Source: Microbispora triticiradicis (lineage in GTDB: Bacteria > Actinomycetota > Actinomycetes > Streptosporangiales > Streptosporangiaceae). From it: a stretch of DNA of 34,792 bases. The notes beneath the pieces are model-generated. The model saw nothing but the letters and a program-made list of their open reading frames with translations. It was not told the origin of the DNA and did not search any database. The translations under genes were made by a program, and so were the position numbers. Within the stretch, counting starts at the first letter, position 1. Every line of letters starts with the position of its first letter. Positions 27,352 through 34,590 of this stretch are shown one piece after another. The stretch spans positions 1 to 34,792 of the forward strand of contig QFZU02000116.1 in assembly GCA_003260025.2 (NCBI GenBank), in the 5' to 3' direction.

Positions 27352-28002
27352 TCAGTGGCGGCGCGGGGGCTGGTACTTGTATCCCACGTTCCGGACGGTG
27401 ACGATACGTCCGGCGTGCCTGCCGAGCTTGCGGCGCAGCCTGAGCACGTGCACGTCGACCGTGCGCCCGCCCTCCTCGTCGTACCGGTCCCAGACGGCCG
27501 CCATGAGCTGGCGGCGGTTGTAGACCCGGCCCGGCGCCGAGGTGAGGTAGTCGAGAAGCTCGAACTCCCGGTAGGTGAGCTCGATCTCCTCGGCGCCGCT
27601 GCGGACCACCCGCGCGGTCCGGTCCAGAACCAGGTCCTCCTCCGGGAGGGACACGGCGGAGAACTCGTGCCACGCCGGTCCTGGCGCCCGCTCCCGAGTG
27701 GCCGGCGTCTCGGCGGTGGCGGCGGACGGCGGTCCGCCCGCGATGGCGGACCCGGCGAACTCGACGGCCGCCCTGGCCGTCCTGCCCACCGCGTCGCTCG
27801 CCTCCCCGGCGGCCGGACGGGGCGTCCGGGCCGGTACGTCCAGGGACGTGTCGGCGGGCACGAGATAGCCCACGATCATCAGCGCGGCCCCGGTACCCGG
27901 CACGGGAAGCACGCCGAGCACCGATCCCTGCCCGGGGTCCGGGGGCTCGTGGCCGTGCTCGTACCCCCGTACGCCGGAATCGATCACATTCTGGTGGGAC
28001 AT
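27352..28002 (-). CDS. Winged-helix (OmpR/PhoB-type) DNA-binding protein, no receiver
   Basis: A 216-residue protein. The C-terminal 95 residues are an OmpR/PhoB-type winged helix: ELTYREFELLDYLTSAPG, RRQLMAAVWDRY, GGRTVDVHVLRLRRKLG, then the wing VRNVGYKYQPP. The N-terminal half has no receiver domain and no phosphoacceptor Asp; it has a short hydrophobic stretch (VLPVPGTGAALMIVGYLVP) and an Ala/Pro-rich linker. It is probably a transcription factor controlled by abundance or ligand rather than phosphorylation. ATG 28002 has GAGGAG upstream. It lies 112 bases downstream of a Cys-containing leader peptide. The 235 bases between its stop and hrpA hold only a short GGGCTCACG direct repeat. Confidence 0.9.
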   Translation of the reverse strand: MSHQNVIDSGVRGYEHGHEPPDPGQGSVLGVLPVPGTGAALMIVGYLVPADTSLDVPARTPRPAAGEASDAVGRTARAAVEFAGSAIAGGPPSAATAETPATRERAPGPAWHEFSAVSLPEEDLVLDRTARVVRSGAEEIELTYREFELLDYLTSAPGRVYNRRQLMAAVWDRYDEEGGRTVDVHVLRLRRKLGRHAGRIVTVRNVGYKYQPPRRH

Positions 28003-28016
28003 GTCGCTTCTCCTCG

Positions 28017-28113
28017 CCTGTCGCAAGAGGGCCTGTCGTGCACCTGTCGCGTACGGGATGCCTGTCTTACGGAATGGTGGTGACCACGGTCGCCGGCGGG
28101 TCGTCGACAGGTG
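28017..28113 (-). promoter_or_regulatory. Candidate attenuator/leader RNA with CGACAGG repeats
   Basis: On the minus strand, CACCTGTCG (28113-28105) begins one base after the leader peptide stop codon. Downstream lie GACAGG (28066-28061), CGACAGGTG (28049-28041), CGACAGG (28038-28032) and CGACAGG (28023-28017). The first arm can pair perfectly over 9 bp with CGACAGGTG, or over 7 bp with either of the later copies; the last lies just before the GAGGAG ribosome binding site of the winged-helix gene. Ribosome position on the leader peptide could choose between these pairings. Confidence 0.5.
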
Positions 28114-28114
28114 G

Positions 28115-28186
28115 TCAACAGGCGGCGGCGCAGACGCGCAGCAGGTCGATGTGCCGGCGTTGGGTCAGCCCGCCCGAGGAGTTCAT
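28115..28186 (-). CDS. Cys-containing leader peptide (RRHIDLLRV type)
   Basis: A 23-residue reading frame: MNSSGGLTQ followed by RRHIDLLRVC and ending AAAC. It matches the RRHIDLxRVxSxxC pattern of actinobacterial leader peptides annotated as putative leader peptides or Cys-rich leaders, which usually precede sulfur-assimilation or sulfonate genes and are thought to sense cysteine supply through ribosome stalling. Two Cys codons lie in the last five codons, the very last one before TGA. In-frame DNA upstream is closed by a stop, so ATG 28186 is the only ATG start. TAATTT (28210-28205) may be a -10 element giving a very short 5' end. Downstream is a winged-helix regulator, not an obvious sulfur gene. 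Confidence 0.72.
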   Translation of the reverse strand: MNSSGGLTQRRHIDLLRVCAAAC

Positions 28187-28250
28187 GAGTCAATCATGAC
28201 AGCGAAATTACCCGCTGTCCAGGTAGGAATAAGGGAGATCTATCGCCCGA

Positions 28251-28380
28251 GGCAGGCGGACCCAGGGCAGGCCAGCACACCACAGGCCTGCACCGCGCAG
28301 GCAGCTCGGTGCAGGCAGACCCAGGACACGCCAGCGCAGCACTGGCGTACCGAGGGCACGCCAGTACAGGGCAGGCGGAC

Positions 28381-28397
<17 letters not shown>
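28251..28397 (-). repeat. About 60-bp degenerate repeat across the ppgK stop codon
   Basis: Three related 28-base blocks start at 28251, 28310 and 28370 on the plus strand, each like GGCAGGCGGACCCAGGGCAG. The third overlaps the end of ppgK: its CTCAGGG supplies the TGA stop, whereas CCCAGG in the other two copies would read TGG in the corresponding frame. The intervening bases are also rich in CAGG and CGCC steps. Confidence 0.65.
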
Positions 28398-29118
<721 letters not shown>

Positions 29119-29207
29119 GACTTCCCTCCCGGTCCGGCTTCACGGCTACCCCGCAGGCCTCTCCTCATGCGCGGTCGCGAGTATCGCACGCCTTCACGGG
29201 CGCGGCG

Positions 29208-29232
29208 GGTTACGTCAGAAGAGGCCGGGTAG
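29208..29232 (+). promoter_or_regulatory. SigB-type stress promoter candidate (small membrane protein)
   Basis: GGTT (29208-29211), 15 bases, GGGTAG (29227-29232). The distance from the first G of GGGTAG to ATG 29270 is 43 bases, nearly the same as at the hsp20 gene. Confidence 0.5.
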
Positions 29233-29269
29233 CCCACAAATGGGGGCAAATCACCACAAGGGGGACACC

Positions 29270-29560
29270 ATGATCAAGACGCTTCACAAAATAGGGCTCC
29301 GCTCCAACATGATGTACGGCGCGGCGTTCGGGTCGATCGGCATGTCGATCGCCTCCTGGATCATCTCGAACAAATACGAGCAGGCGGGCATCGAACGCGC
29401 GGACCGCTGGGCGCTGTTCGTCGGCGAGTGGGCCCCGACCTTCTTCGCGATGGGCATCGCCCTGCAGCTTGAGGAGATGTCCGAGGAGAAGGGGCGCGAG
29501 ACCCCCGAGTGGCAGGAGCAGAGCAGCGACATCCGCCGCCCCACCCGCGCGGGCGTCTAG
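29270..29560 (+). CDS. Small conserved-looking membrane protein
   Basis: A 96-residue protein starting MIKTLHKIGLRSNMMYG. It has a hydrophobic segment (about 14-33, MMYGAAFGSIGMSIASWIIS) and a second one (about 50-67, LFVGEWAPTFFAMGIALQL), followed by an acidic, charged cytoplasmic tail (EEMSEEKGRETPEWQEQ). I recall similar short proteins in related actinomycetes but cannot name a family. GGGGG precedes the ATG at a normal distance. A SigB-like promoter upstream suggests stress-induced expression. A strong hairpin ends the transcript. Function is unknown. Confidence 0.8.
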   Translation: MIKTLHKIGLRSNMMYGAAFGSIGMSIASWIISNKYEQAGIERADRWALFVGEWAPTFFAMGIALQLEEMSEEKGRETPEWQEQSSDIRRPTRAGV

Positions 29561-29574
29561 CTGGCGCTCCGCGT

Positions 29575-29610
29575 GCGGCCCGGAGGGACCGGACGGCCCC
29601 TCCGGGCCGC
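29575..29610. terminator. Strong hairpin terminator
   Basis: A perfect 13-bp stem: GCGGCCCGGAGGG (29575-29587) pairs with CCCTCCGGGCCGC (29598-29610) around a 10-base loop, starting 15 bases after the small membrane protein stop and 54 bases from the convergent NmrA gene stop. It can work in both directions; there is no T-run. Confidence 0.8.
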
Positions 29611-29663
29611 CTCGCCCGTGCTCACCACGCGCCTGCCCCGGGCCGTGTCCGGCGAAGGGCCCG

Positions 29664-30590
29664 TCAGGCCTCGGCCCGGAAGTGCGCCCGCGCCCATTCC
29701 TCGAAGGTCGTGAGCGGGATGCCGAATGCCCGTGCGTACTCCGGGCGGGCGGGCTGGCCGACCGTGTCGATGTACTCGTGTGAGGTGACGCCGGCTCCCG
29801 GCATTCCCGCGGCGATCGCCTCCTCCATGGTCATGTCGGGCGCGGCCAGCTCCCTGCCCAGGACGCGGGAGAGGACCTCGGCGATCTCCGTCATCGAGAG
29901 GTAATCGCCGGCCAGCTCCAGCTCGACCTCGTGGAACCGGTCCGGCTCGGCGAAGGCCGCGGCGGCCGCCGCCCCGATGTCGCCGGCCGCGACGAGGGAG
30001 AGCCGGGTGCCGGGCCGCAGCACGGTCACGATCCCGCCCTCGACACCGCGGGGAAGCAGGTAGGCCGTCGACGGCAGGAAGTTCTCCATGAAGAACCCCG
30101 GCTTGATGATCGTCCAGCGCGTGAAGCCCGCCTTCCGTACCCGGTCCTGGGCCTCGGCCTTGGCGGTGAGGGCGGGCTCTATCGACGCCCAGCGGCCTTC
30201 GGCCCAGCCGAGGGCCTCGGTGTGCCGCCCCGCGCCCGTGACGGATGTGTGCACGAACTGCGGCACGCCCGCGGCCAGGGCGCCCTCGACCAGGTTGACG
30301 GCCTGGGCCACCTCGCCCTCGAAGTCGTAGGCGTCTCCCTTGATCGGGGGCATCTGCACCGAGAAGACGCCCCGGGCCCCCCTCGCGGCCCTGACCACGG
30401 AGTCGCGGTCATTGAGGTCGCCGGTGACCAGTTCGGCGCCGAGCTCCTCGACCGCCCTCGCCCGGGCGGACGTGGGGTCGCGGACCAGCGCCCGGACGGG
30501 GACGCCGTTCGCGAGCAGGGCGCGGGCGGTGGCGCCGCCCTGCCGTCCGGTGGCGCCGGTGACCAGAACGGGTGCGGAATCGGTGGACAT
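29664..30590 (-). CDS. NmrA-like NAD(P)-binding protein
   Basis: A 308-residue atypical short-chain dehydrogenase of the NmrA/HSCARG group. The N-terminal Rossmann motif is VLVTGATGRQGG (GxxGxxG), followed by ALVRDPTS (NADP phosphate contact by Arg), LVTGDLND and HTSVTGAGRH. The usual catalytic YxxxK is not evident, as expected for NmrA proteins that sense NADP(H) or act as quinone or isoflavone-type reductases. AGGAGGGG before the ATG is a very strong ribosome binding site. The gene is divergent from a TetR-type regulator with paired operators between them, so it is the regulator's likely target; the inducing compound is unknown. Confidence 0.92.
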   Translation of the reverse strand: MSTDSAPVLVTGATGRQGGATARALLANGVPVRALVRDPTSARARAVEELGAELVTGDLNDRDSVVRAARGARGVFSVQMPPIKGDAYDFEGEVAQAVNLVEGALAAGVPQFVHTSVTGAGRHTEALGWAEGRWASIEPALTAKAEAQDRVRKAGFTRWTIIKPGFFMENFLPSTAYLLPRGVEGGIVTVLRPGTRLSLVAAGDIGAAAAAAFAEPDRFHEVELELAGDYLSMTEIAEVLSRVLGRELAAPDMTMEEAIAAGMPGAGVTSHEYIDTVGQPARPEYARAFGIPLTTFEEWARAHFRAEA

Positions 30591-30618
30591 GAGACCCCTC
30601 CTACAGGTGGGCGGTCGC

Positions 30619-30679
30619 TAAACGGCGGGCCCCGCCGTTTATGCTTCGGTAAGATACGGCGGACCCCGCCAGTTAGCAA
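30619..30679. promoter_or_regulatory. Paired TetR operators and nmrA-like promoter
   Basis: Site 1 (30619-30641) is a perfect 23-bp palindrome with arms TAAACGGCGGG around one base. Site 2 (30653-30675) has the same core GGCGG-N3-CCGCC with diverged flanks; the centres are 34 bp apart. On the minus strand TTGCTA (30679-30674), 17 bases and TATCTT (30656-30651) form a good promoter for the NmrA-like gene. Site 2 fills the spacer and site 1 lies just past the predicted start, so binding should repress. Confidence 0.78.
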
Positions 30680-30694
30680 CCGTGAGGTGACGCG

Positions 30695-31264
30695 ATGCCC
30701 GCCCAGCGTGCGGACGCCCGGCGCAACTACGGCCTCCTGCTCGCCGTGGCCAAGGAGGAGATCGCCGCGCACGGTCCCGACGCCTCCCTGGAGCAGATCG
30801 CGCGCGTCGCGGGGGTCGGGTCCGCCACGTTGCGCCGGCACTTTCCCAGCCGTCACGCCCTGCTGGAGGCGGTCTTCCGCGAACGGGTCGAGACCCTGTG
30901 CGCCCGCGCCCGCGAGCTGACCGGCGGGTCCGACACCCGGGCCGCGCTGCTGGAGTGGCTGAGCGCCGTCGTCGCGGACGCCGCGACCATCCGGGGGCTG
31001 GCCACCGCGCTGACCCTCGACCCCGCGATCGACGCCGGCGCGGCGCACGAGTACTGCTGCTCGGCGCAGCTCACGGAGGCGGGCGAGCCACTGGTGCGCC
31101 GCGCCGCGGACGACGGCGCGCTGGCGCCGGGCGTGACCATCGCCGACCTGCTCACCCTGATCACCGGCATCGCCCTGGCCACGGAGCACCGTCCGGACGC
31201 CGCCGCCGAGGCGGACCGGCTGCTCGGCCTGGCCGTGGCGGGAGTCAGCCCCAGCCGGCGGTGA
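30695..31264 (+). CDS. TetR family transcriptional regulator
   Basis: A 189-residue regulator. The N-terminal helix-turn-helix has ARRNYGLLLAVAKEEIAAHGPDASLEQIARVAGVGSATLRRHFPSRHALLEAVF, the TetR signature with recognition helix GSATLRRHFPSR. The C-terminal ligand-binding half resembles the SbtR-like group common in actinobacteria. ATG 30695 has GAGGTGA well placed upstream. The divergent NmrA-like gene and two GGCGG-N3-CCGCC operators suggest local repression of that gene and of itself. The P-loop kinase gene follows within 50 bases and may be co-transcribed. Confidence 0.93.
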   Translation: MPAQRADARRNYGLLLAVAKEEIAAHGPDASLEQIARVAGVGSATLRRHFPSRHALLEAVFRERVETLCARARELTGGSDTRAALLEWLSAVVADAATIRGLATALTLDPAIDAGAAHEYCCSAQLTEAGEPLVRRAADDGALAPGVTIADLLTLITGIALATEHRPDAAAEADRLLGLAVAGVSPSRR

Positions 31265-31314
31265 GCGGAGGGAGTGCCGCCCGGACTCCGGCGGCTTCGC
31301 CAGGCTCGGCGCGC

Positions 31315-31857
31315 GTGACACCGGACCCCGCCGCCGTCGCGCGCTGGCTGCGCATGCGACCCGCCCGCGCGGGCGGCACCCGCGTCCTGGCCGTCGAGGG
31401 ACGCTCGGGTGCGGGCAAGTCGACGCTGGCCGCCGCCGTAGCCGCGGCGCTCGTCGCGCCGGTCGTCCGCATGGACGACCTGTACGACGGCTGGGACGGC
31501 CTGCAGGCCGGGGTGGACGCCCTGATGGAGTGGGTGCTGAGACCGCTCGGCCTCGGCCGCCCGGCACGCTGGCGGCGCTATGACTGGGCACGTGGCGAGT
31601 ACGCGGAATGGCACGAGATCGCCGGGGCGGACACCCTTGTGATCGAGGGCGTGGGCTGCGGCGCCCGCGAGGCCGGGCCGTACCTCGGCGGGCTGGTGTG
31701 GCTGGAGGCCGGCGAGGAGGTCCGCCGGGCCCGGGCGCTCGCCCGTGACGGCGAGACGTACGCGCCCCACTGGCGGCGCTGGGCCGAACAGGAGGAGCGG
31801 TACTACGCCCGCCACGACGTGCGTTCGCGGGCCGGCCTCGTCGTCCTCACCGGCTGA
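31315..31857 (+). CDS. Uridine-kinase-like P-loop NTPase
   Basis: A 180-residue small kinase-like protein. It has the P-loop VEGRSGAGKS, a downstream Asp pair in VVRMDDLYDGWDGL (as in uridine kinase-like proteins), a WRRYDWARGEYAEWHEI segment and the Walker B-like TLVIEGVGCG. Such proteins are annotated as uridine kinase or AAA-family ATPases; the substrate is uncertain, possibly a nucleoside or small alcohol. I chose GTG 31315. An in-frame GTG at 31261, overlapping the TetR stop as GTGA, would add 18 residues and imply coupling. It converges on the cupin gene with an 11-base gap. Confidence 0.85.
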   Translation: MTPDPAAVARWLRMRPARAGGTRVLAVEGRSGAGKSTLAAAVAAALVAPVVRMDDLYDGWDGLQAGVDALMEWVLRPLGLGRPARWRRYDWARGEYAEWHEIAGADTLVIEGVGCGAREAGPYLGGLVWLEAGEEVRRARALARDGETYAPHWRRWAEQEERYYARHDVRSRAGLVVLTG

Positions 31858-31868
31858 GGCGCCGCCGA

Positions 31869-32267
31869 TCAGCCCAGGCCGGCGCGGTACTCCTCGTCGC
31901 TGACCGGCCCGTGCCAGTGGGTCTTACCGCTCGCCGTGACGGCGAGGTGCACCAGCGTGTCGTCGGCGGCGGCGCCGTGCCAGTGCTTCTCGCCCGGCTC
32001 CACGTGGACCCAGTCGCCCGGCCCGATGGGCGTGCCCCCGGTCTCGCCCCAGCGCACCACCACCCCGCGTCCCGACACCACGTACAGCGCCTGCTCCCCC
32101 TCGTGGGTGTGCCAGCCCGAGCGGGCCTGCGGTTCGTAGGAGAAACGCTGGGCACGCAGGCCGTCCGGCCGCACCCCCTCCAGCGCCTCCGCCTCCCACA
32201 CGCCGTCGGTGAACCTGTCCGGCCCTGGCCGGGTGGCCTTCATGTCACTCTCGCGTACGAACCTCAT
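31869..32267 (-). CDS. Cupin domain protein
   Basis: A 132-residue single-domain cupin. Motif 1 is SGWHTHEGEQALYVVSGRG, with the metal-binding His pair and Glu; motif 2 is PGDWVHVEPGEKHWHGAAAD, with further His. It should form a small beta-barrel that binds a divalent metal; related small cupins include carboxymuconolactone-type and hydroxynitrile-lyase-like enzymes, but the activity cannot be assigned. ATG 32267 has GGGAG seven bases upstream; ATG 32243 is a weaker alternative. It is divergent from the hsp20 gene. Confidence 0.9.
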   Translation of the reverse strand: MRFVRESDMKATRPGPDRFTDGVWEAEALEGVRPDGLRAQRFSYEPQARSGWHTHEGEQALYVVSGRGVVVRWGETGGTPIGPGDWVHVEPGEKHWHGAAADDTLVHLAVTASGKTHWHGPVSDEEYRAGLG

Positions 32268-32363
32268 CGCGCACTCCCTTCACCGCGGGCCGGTCGGGTC
32301 GTTCCGGCGCCGCCCGCACCCGTCTCCGCATCCTGCATCACGCGGCGGCGGCCCAGCTATGGC

Positions 32364-32388
32364 GATTTGCCCGGTTTATGCCGGGTAC
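32364..32388 (+). promoter_or_regulatory. SigB-type stress promoter candidate (hsp20)
   Basis: GATT (32364-32367), 15 bases, GGGTAC (32383-32388), 45 bases from the first G of GGGTAC to ATG 32428. CCCGG and CCGGG around TTTATG (32370-32385) form a small inverted repeat across the -10 region that might be an operator. Confidence 0.45.
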
Positions 32389-32427
32389 GCCTCTTCTGAT
32401 GAGTTCTGCCGGACGGAGGTGACAGCC

Positions 32428-32865
32428 ATGAGCGTTCCGATGCGGCGGGAGTCCCGGGGCCTCGTGCCCGACCTGTTCGACCTGCTGGAGGCGCCGCTGG
32501 CCGCGATGAGGCCGATGGCCGGCCAGCAGATGCGGCTGGAGGACTACGTCAGGAACGGCCGGTACGTGCTGCGGGCGGAACTGCCCGGCATCGACCCGGA
32601 GAAGGACGTCGAGATCAGTGTGTCGAACGGGGTCCTGACCATCCACGCCGAACGGCGCCACGAGGAGCGGCAGGGGCACCGCACCGAGTTCCGGTACGGG
32701 ACCTTCACCCGGTCCGTCGTGCTGCCCCCGAACGTGGACGAGAACGACGTGAAGGCCACCTATGACCAGGGCATCCTGGAGGTGAGCGTCCGGCTCGCCG
32801 AGGAGCGGGAGGAGCGCAGGCGCATCCCGATCGAGCGGCCGGAGGGACAGCGGCAGCAGGACTGA
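32428..32865 (+). CDS. Hsp20/alpha-crystallin small heat-shock protein
   Basis: A 145-residue small heat-shock protein, an ATP-independent holdase. The alpha-crystallin domain runs from about residue 35 to 130: RLEDYVRNGRYVLRAELPGIDPEKDVEISVSNGVLTIHAERR, then FRYGTFTRSVVLPPNVDENDVKATYDQGILEVSV. The N-terminal arm is short (about 34 residues) and the C-terminal tail ends IPIERPEG, with the IxI-type anchor. GGAGGTGA lies five bases before the ATG. Its neighbours, a universal stress protein and a DUF1876 protein, point to stress or dormancy, and the upstream GGGTAC fits a general-stress promoter. Confidence 0.95.
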   Translation: MSVPMRRESRGLVPDLFDLLEAPLAAMRPMAGQQMRLEDYVRNGRYVLRAELPGIDPEKDVEISVSNGVLTIHAERRHEERQGHRTEFRYGTFTRSVVLPPNVDENDVKATYDQGILEVSVRLAEEREERRRIPIERPEGQRQQD

Positions 32866-32947
32866 CGCGCCCGGGAGTACCGGCGCCGCCCCCAGAAGCC
32901 TGCCAGGGCCCGCCAGAGCCGGGCAGGGCCCACCACGGCTCGCACCA

Positions 32948-32971
32948 CGGCCCGCCCGACCGGGCGGGCCG
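32948..32971. terminator. Hairpin between convergent hsp20 and USP genes
   Basis: CGGCCCGCCCG (32948-32958) and CGGGCGGGCCG (32961-32971) are perfect complements over 11 bp around two bases (about 10 bp with a four-base loop in practice). It lies between convergent genes. Confidence 0.65.
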
Positions 32972-32979
32972 ACCGGCCT

Positions 32980-33020
32980 GGCCACCTGCCCAGGCCGTCA
33001 GGCCACCTGCCAGGCCGTCA
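32980..33020 (+). repeat. Two-copy 20/21-bp direct repeat
   Basis: GGCCACCTGCC(C)AGGCCGTCA occurs twice in tandem (32980-33000 and 33001-33020), differing by one base. Further CCAGGGCCCGCC-like steps upstream (32895-32945) suggest an older decayed array. Confidence 0.7.
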
Positions 33021-33086
33021 CATGCCGGGCCTTTCCGTCACACGCCCGGACCGTCACCCGCGCATCCGGAACGGAAGGGAGACGGC

Positions 33087-33941
33087 TCAGCAGGCCGGCC
33101 GAACGACGGCGACGGGACAGCCGGCGTGGTTCAGGACGCCCCGGCTGACCGAGCCGAGCATCACCGACCCCAGCGCTCCCCGCCCGCGTGAGCCGACCAC
33201 GAGCAGGTCGGCGACGCGTGACGCCTGGATGAGCGCGTCGACGGGGTGGCCGTAGACGACCTCCTCGTGCACCGCCACCTCCGGATACCCGCGGCGCGGG
33301 CCCGCCAGTTTCTCCGCCGCCACGCGCCTGCGGGCCTCGCGCACCTCCTCGACGTCATAGGTGATCTCGGGGGCGAGCGGGTGGGCGGGAAGCCGCCACG
33401 CGTGCACCGCCCGCAGGCCGCAGCCGTGCAGCCTCGCCTGCTCGAAGGCGTACGCCAGCGCCGGATCGCACTCGGGCGAGTCGTCCACCCCCACGACGAT
33501 CTCGCCGCGGCCTCCGGACCACCCGGGCCGTACGACGACGACCGGGCAGGGAGTGTGCCCGGCGACGTGGAAGCTGACCGACCCGACGACGATGCCGGCG
33601 AAGCCGCCGAGCCCCCTGCTGCCGAGGACGATCTCGACGGCCTCCTCCCCCTTGTCCCGCAGCGCGCGGGCGGGGACGCCTTCGACGATCTCCGCGCTGA
33701 TCCGCACGTCCGGCCGGTGTTCGCGCACCACGGCCTCGGCGGCTGCGAGCGCCCGCTCGGCGTGCCGGGTCAGCGGGTCACCGCCCGAGGTGGGGAACTT
33801 CGGTATCCCGTACGCCCAGTGGTCCACGACCGAGACGAGGCGGAGCGGGCAGCCGCGGCGGGCGGCGTCGTCCGCGGCCCACCGCACGGCGGCCGTCGCG
33901 GCGGGCGAGCCGTCGGTGCCGACGACGATCTCGCCGGGCAT
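33087..33941 (-). CDS. Universal stress protein, tandem UspA domains
   Basis: A 284-residue protein with two UspA domains (about 3-141 and 147-283). Domain 1 starts EIVVGTDGSPAATAAVRWA and has the ATP-binding loop GSRGLGGFAGIVVGSVS; domain 2 starts EIVVGVDDSPECDPALAYA and has GSRGRGALGSVMLGSVSR. Both loops fit G-x2-G-x9-G(S/T), so both are of the ATP-binding type. Tandem USPs are common in actinobacteria and in mycobacteria belong to the hypoxia/dormancy response. AAGGAAGGAG before ATG 33941 is a strong ribosome binding site. It is divergent from the DUF1876 gene. Confidence 0.95.
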   Translation of the reverse strand: MPGEIVVGTDGSPAATAAVRWAADDAARRGCPLRLVSVVDHWAYGIPKFPTSGGDPLTRHAERALAAAEAVVREHRPDVRISAEIVEGVPARALRDKGEEAVEIVLGSRGLGGFAGIVVGSVSFHVAGHTPCPVVVVRPGWSGGRGEIVVGVDDSPECDPALAYAFEQARLHGCGLRAVHAWRLPAHPLAPEITYDVEEVREARRRVAAEKLAGPRRGYPEVAVHEEVVYGHPVDALIQASRVADLLVVGSRGRGALGSVMLGSVSRGVLNHAGCPVAVVRPAC

Positions 33942-34091
33942 GGGCGCTCCTTCCTTGGCCGGCCCCCTTCGTGGCGCCACCGCCCAGGGGCGTCGTTTCG
34001 GGTCGCGCCGGTCCTCGTCGGTCCTCATGGCGGGGTGGGTGCCGGGGCCGTACGGCACGGAGGGATGCTGGACTCCTGGGAGGTGGTCCGC

Positions 34092-34361
34092 ATGGAGTCG
34101 AAGCGCTGGACCGTCGAGATCTTTGTGAACGAGGACGACAAGGACGACATCACCACGGCGACCGCCGTGCTCTACACGCCTTCGGGGCGGCGGCACGAGA
34201 GCGTCGGCCGGGCCCGCCGCAACCCGGCCGACAGGCCGGTGCCGGAGATCGGCGACGAGCTGGCGGCCGGTCGCGCGCTGGCCGACCTGGGGTCGAAGCT
34301 GATCGGCGACGGAGCCGAGGACGTGGCCCAGCTGGCCGGGCCCGCGTACGAGTCCTACTGA
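34092..34361 (+). CDS. DUF1876 family protein (Rv1738-like)
   Basis: An 89-residue protein starting MESKRWTVEIFVNEDDKDD, with TTATAVLYTPSG and GRARRNPADRPVPEIGDELAAGRALADLG. It matches the DUF1876 family, whose member Rv1738 is strongly hypoxia-induced in M. tuberculosis and structurally resembles ribosome hibernation factors. I chose ATG 34092 because GGGAGGT lies eight bases upstream; an in-frame ATG at 34065 would add nine residues but has its Shine-Dalgarno too close. Its place beside a USP and Hsp20 fits a dormancy or stress set. I saw no obvious DosR box in the 150 bases before it. Confidence 0.92.
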   Translation: MESKRWTVEIFVNEDDKDDITTATAVLYTPSGRRHESVGRARRNPADRPVPEIGDELAAGRALADLGSKLIGDGAEDVAQLAGPAYESY

Positions 34362-34459
34362 TACCGAGTACCCGCCGCTGGGTCCTGCTGAGGTCCTGCT
34401 GAGGTGATTCACCCGTGGCGCCCCGGCCCCGTGCCGGGCCGGGGTCCGCCAGGTTTCGC

Positions 34460-34590
34460 CACCGATCATCCACCGATCAGCCACGGGGTCGGCCGCGGAT
34501 CAGCCACGGGGCAGCCACAGGTCAGCCACGGACAACCACCGGTCAGCCGCAGGCCAGCCACGGGCAACCACCGGTCAACCACCGATCAGC
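34460..34590 (-). repeat. 11-bp tandem repeat (12 copies) across a stop codon
   Basis: Twelve units of about 11 bp (plus strand consensus CACCGGTCAGC; some units 10 or 12 bp) run from 34460 to 34590. The unit at 34569-34579 contains the stop codon of the gene at the window edge and the unit at 34580-34590 codes for its last residues. As 11 is not a multiple of 3, minus-strand TGA triplets occur in different frames along the array. Confidence 0.85.

Noticed and set aside
27984..28193. 69-codon minus-strand frame starting MTHELLGRADPTP
   Set aside because: It is in a different frame from the leader peptide and runs through the ribosome binding site and start of the winged-helix gene. The shorter RRHIDLLRVC frame matches a known leader-peptide pattern and is preferred.
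33942..34091. DosR-type box between the USP and DUF1876 genes
   Set aside because: I looked for GGGAC/GTCCC half-sites in a palindrome and found only scattered GGTCC repeats.
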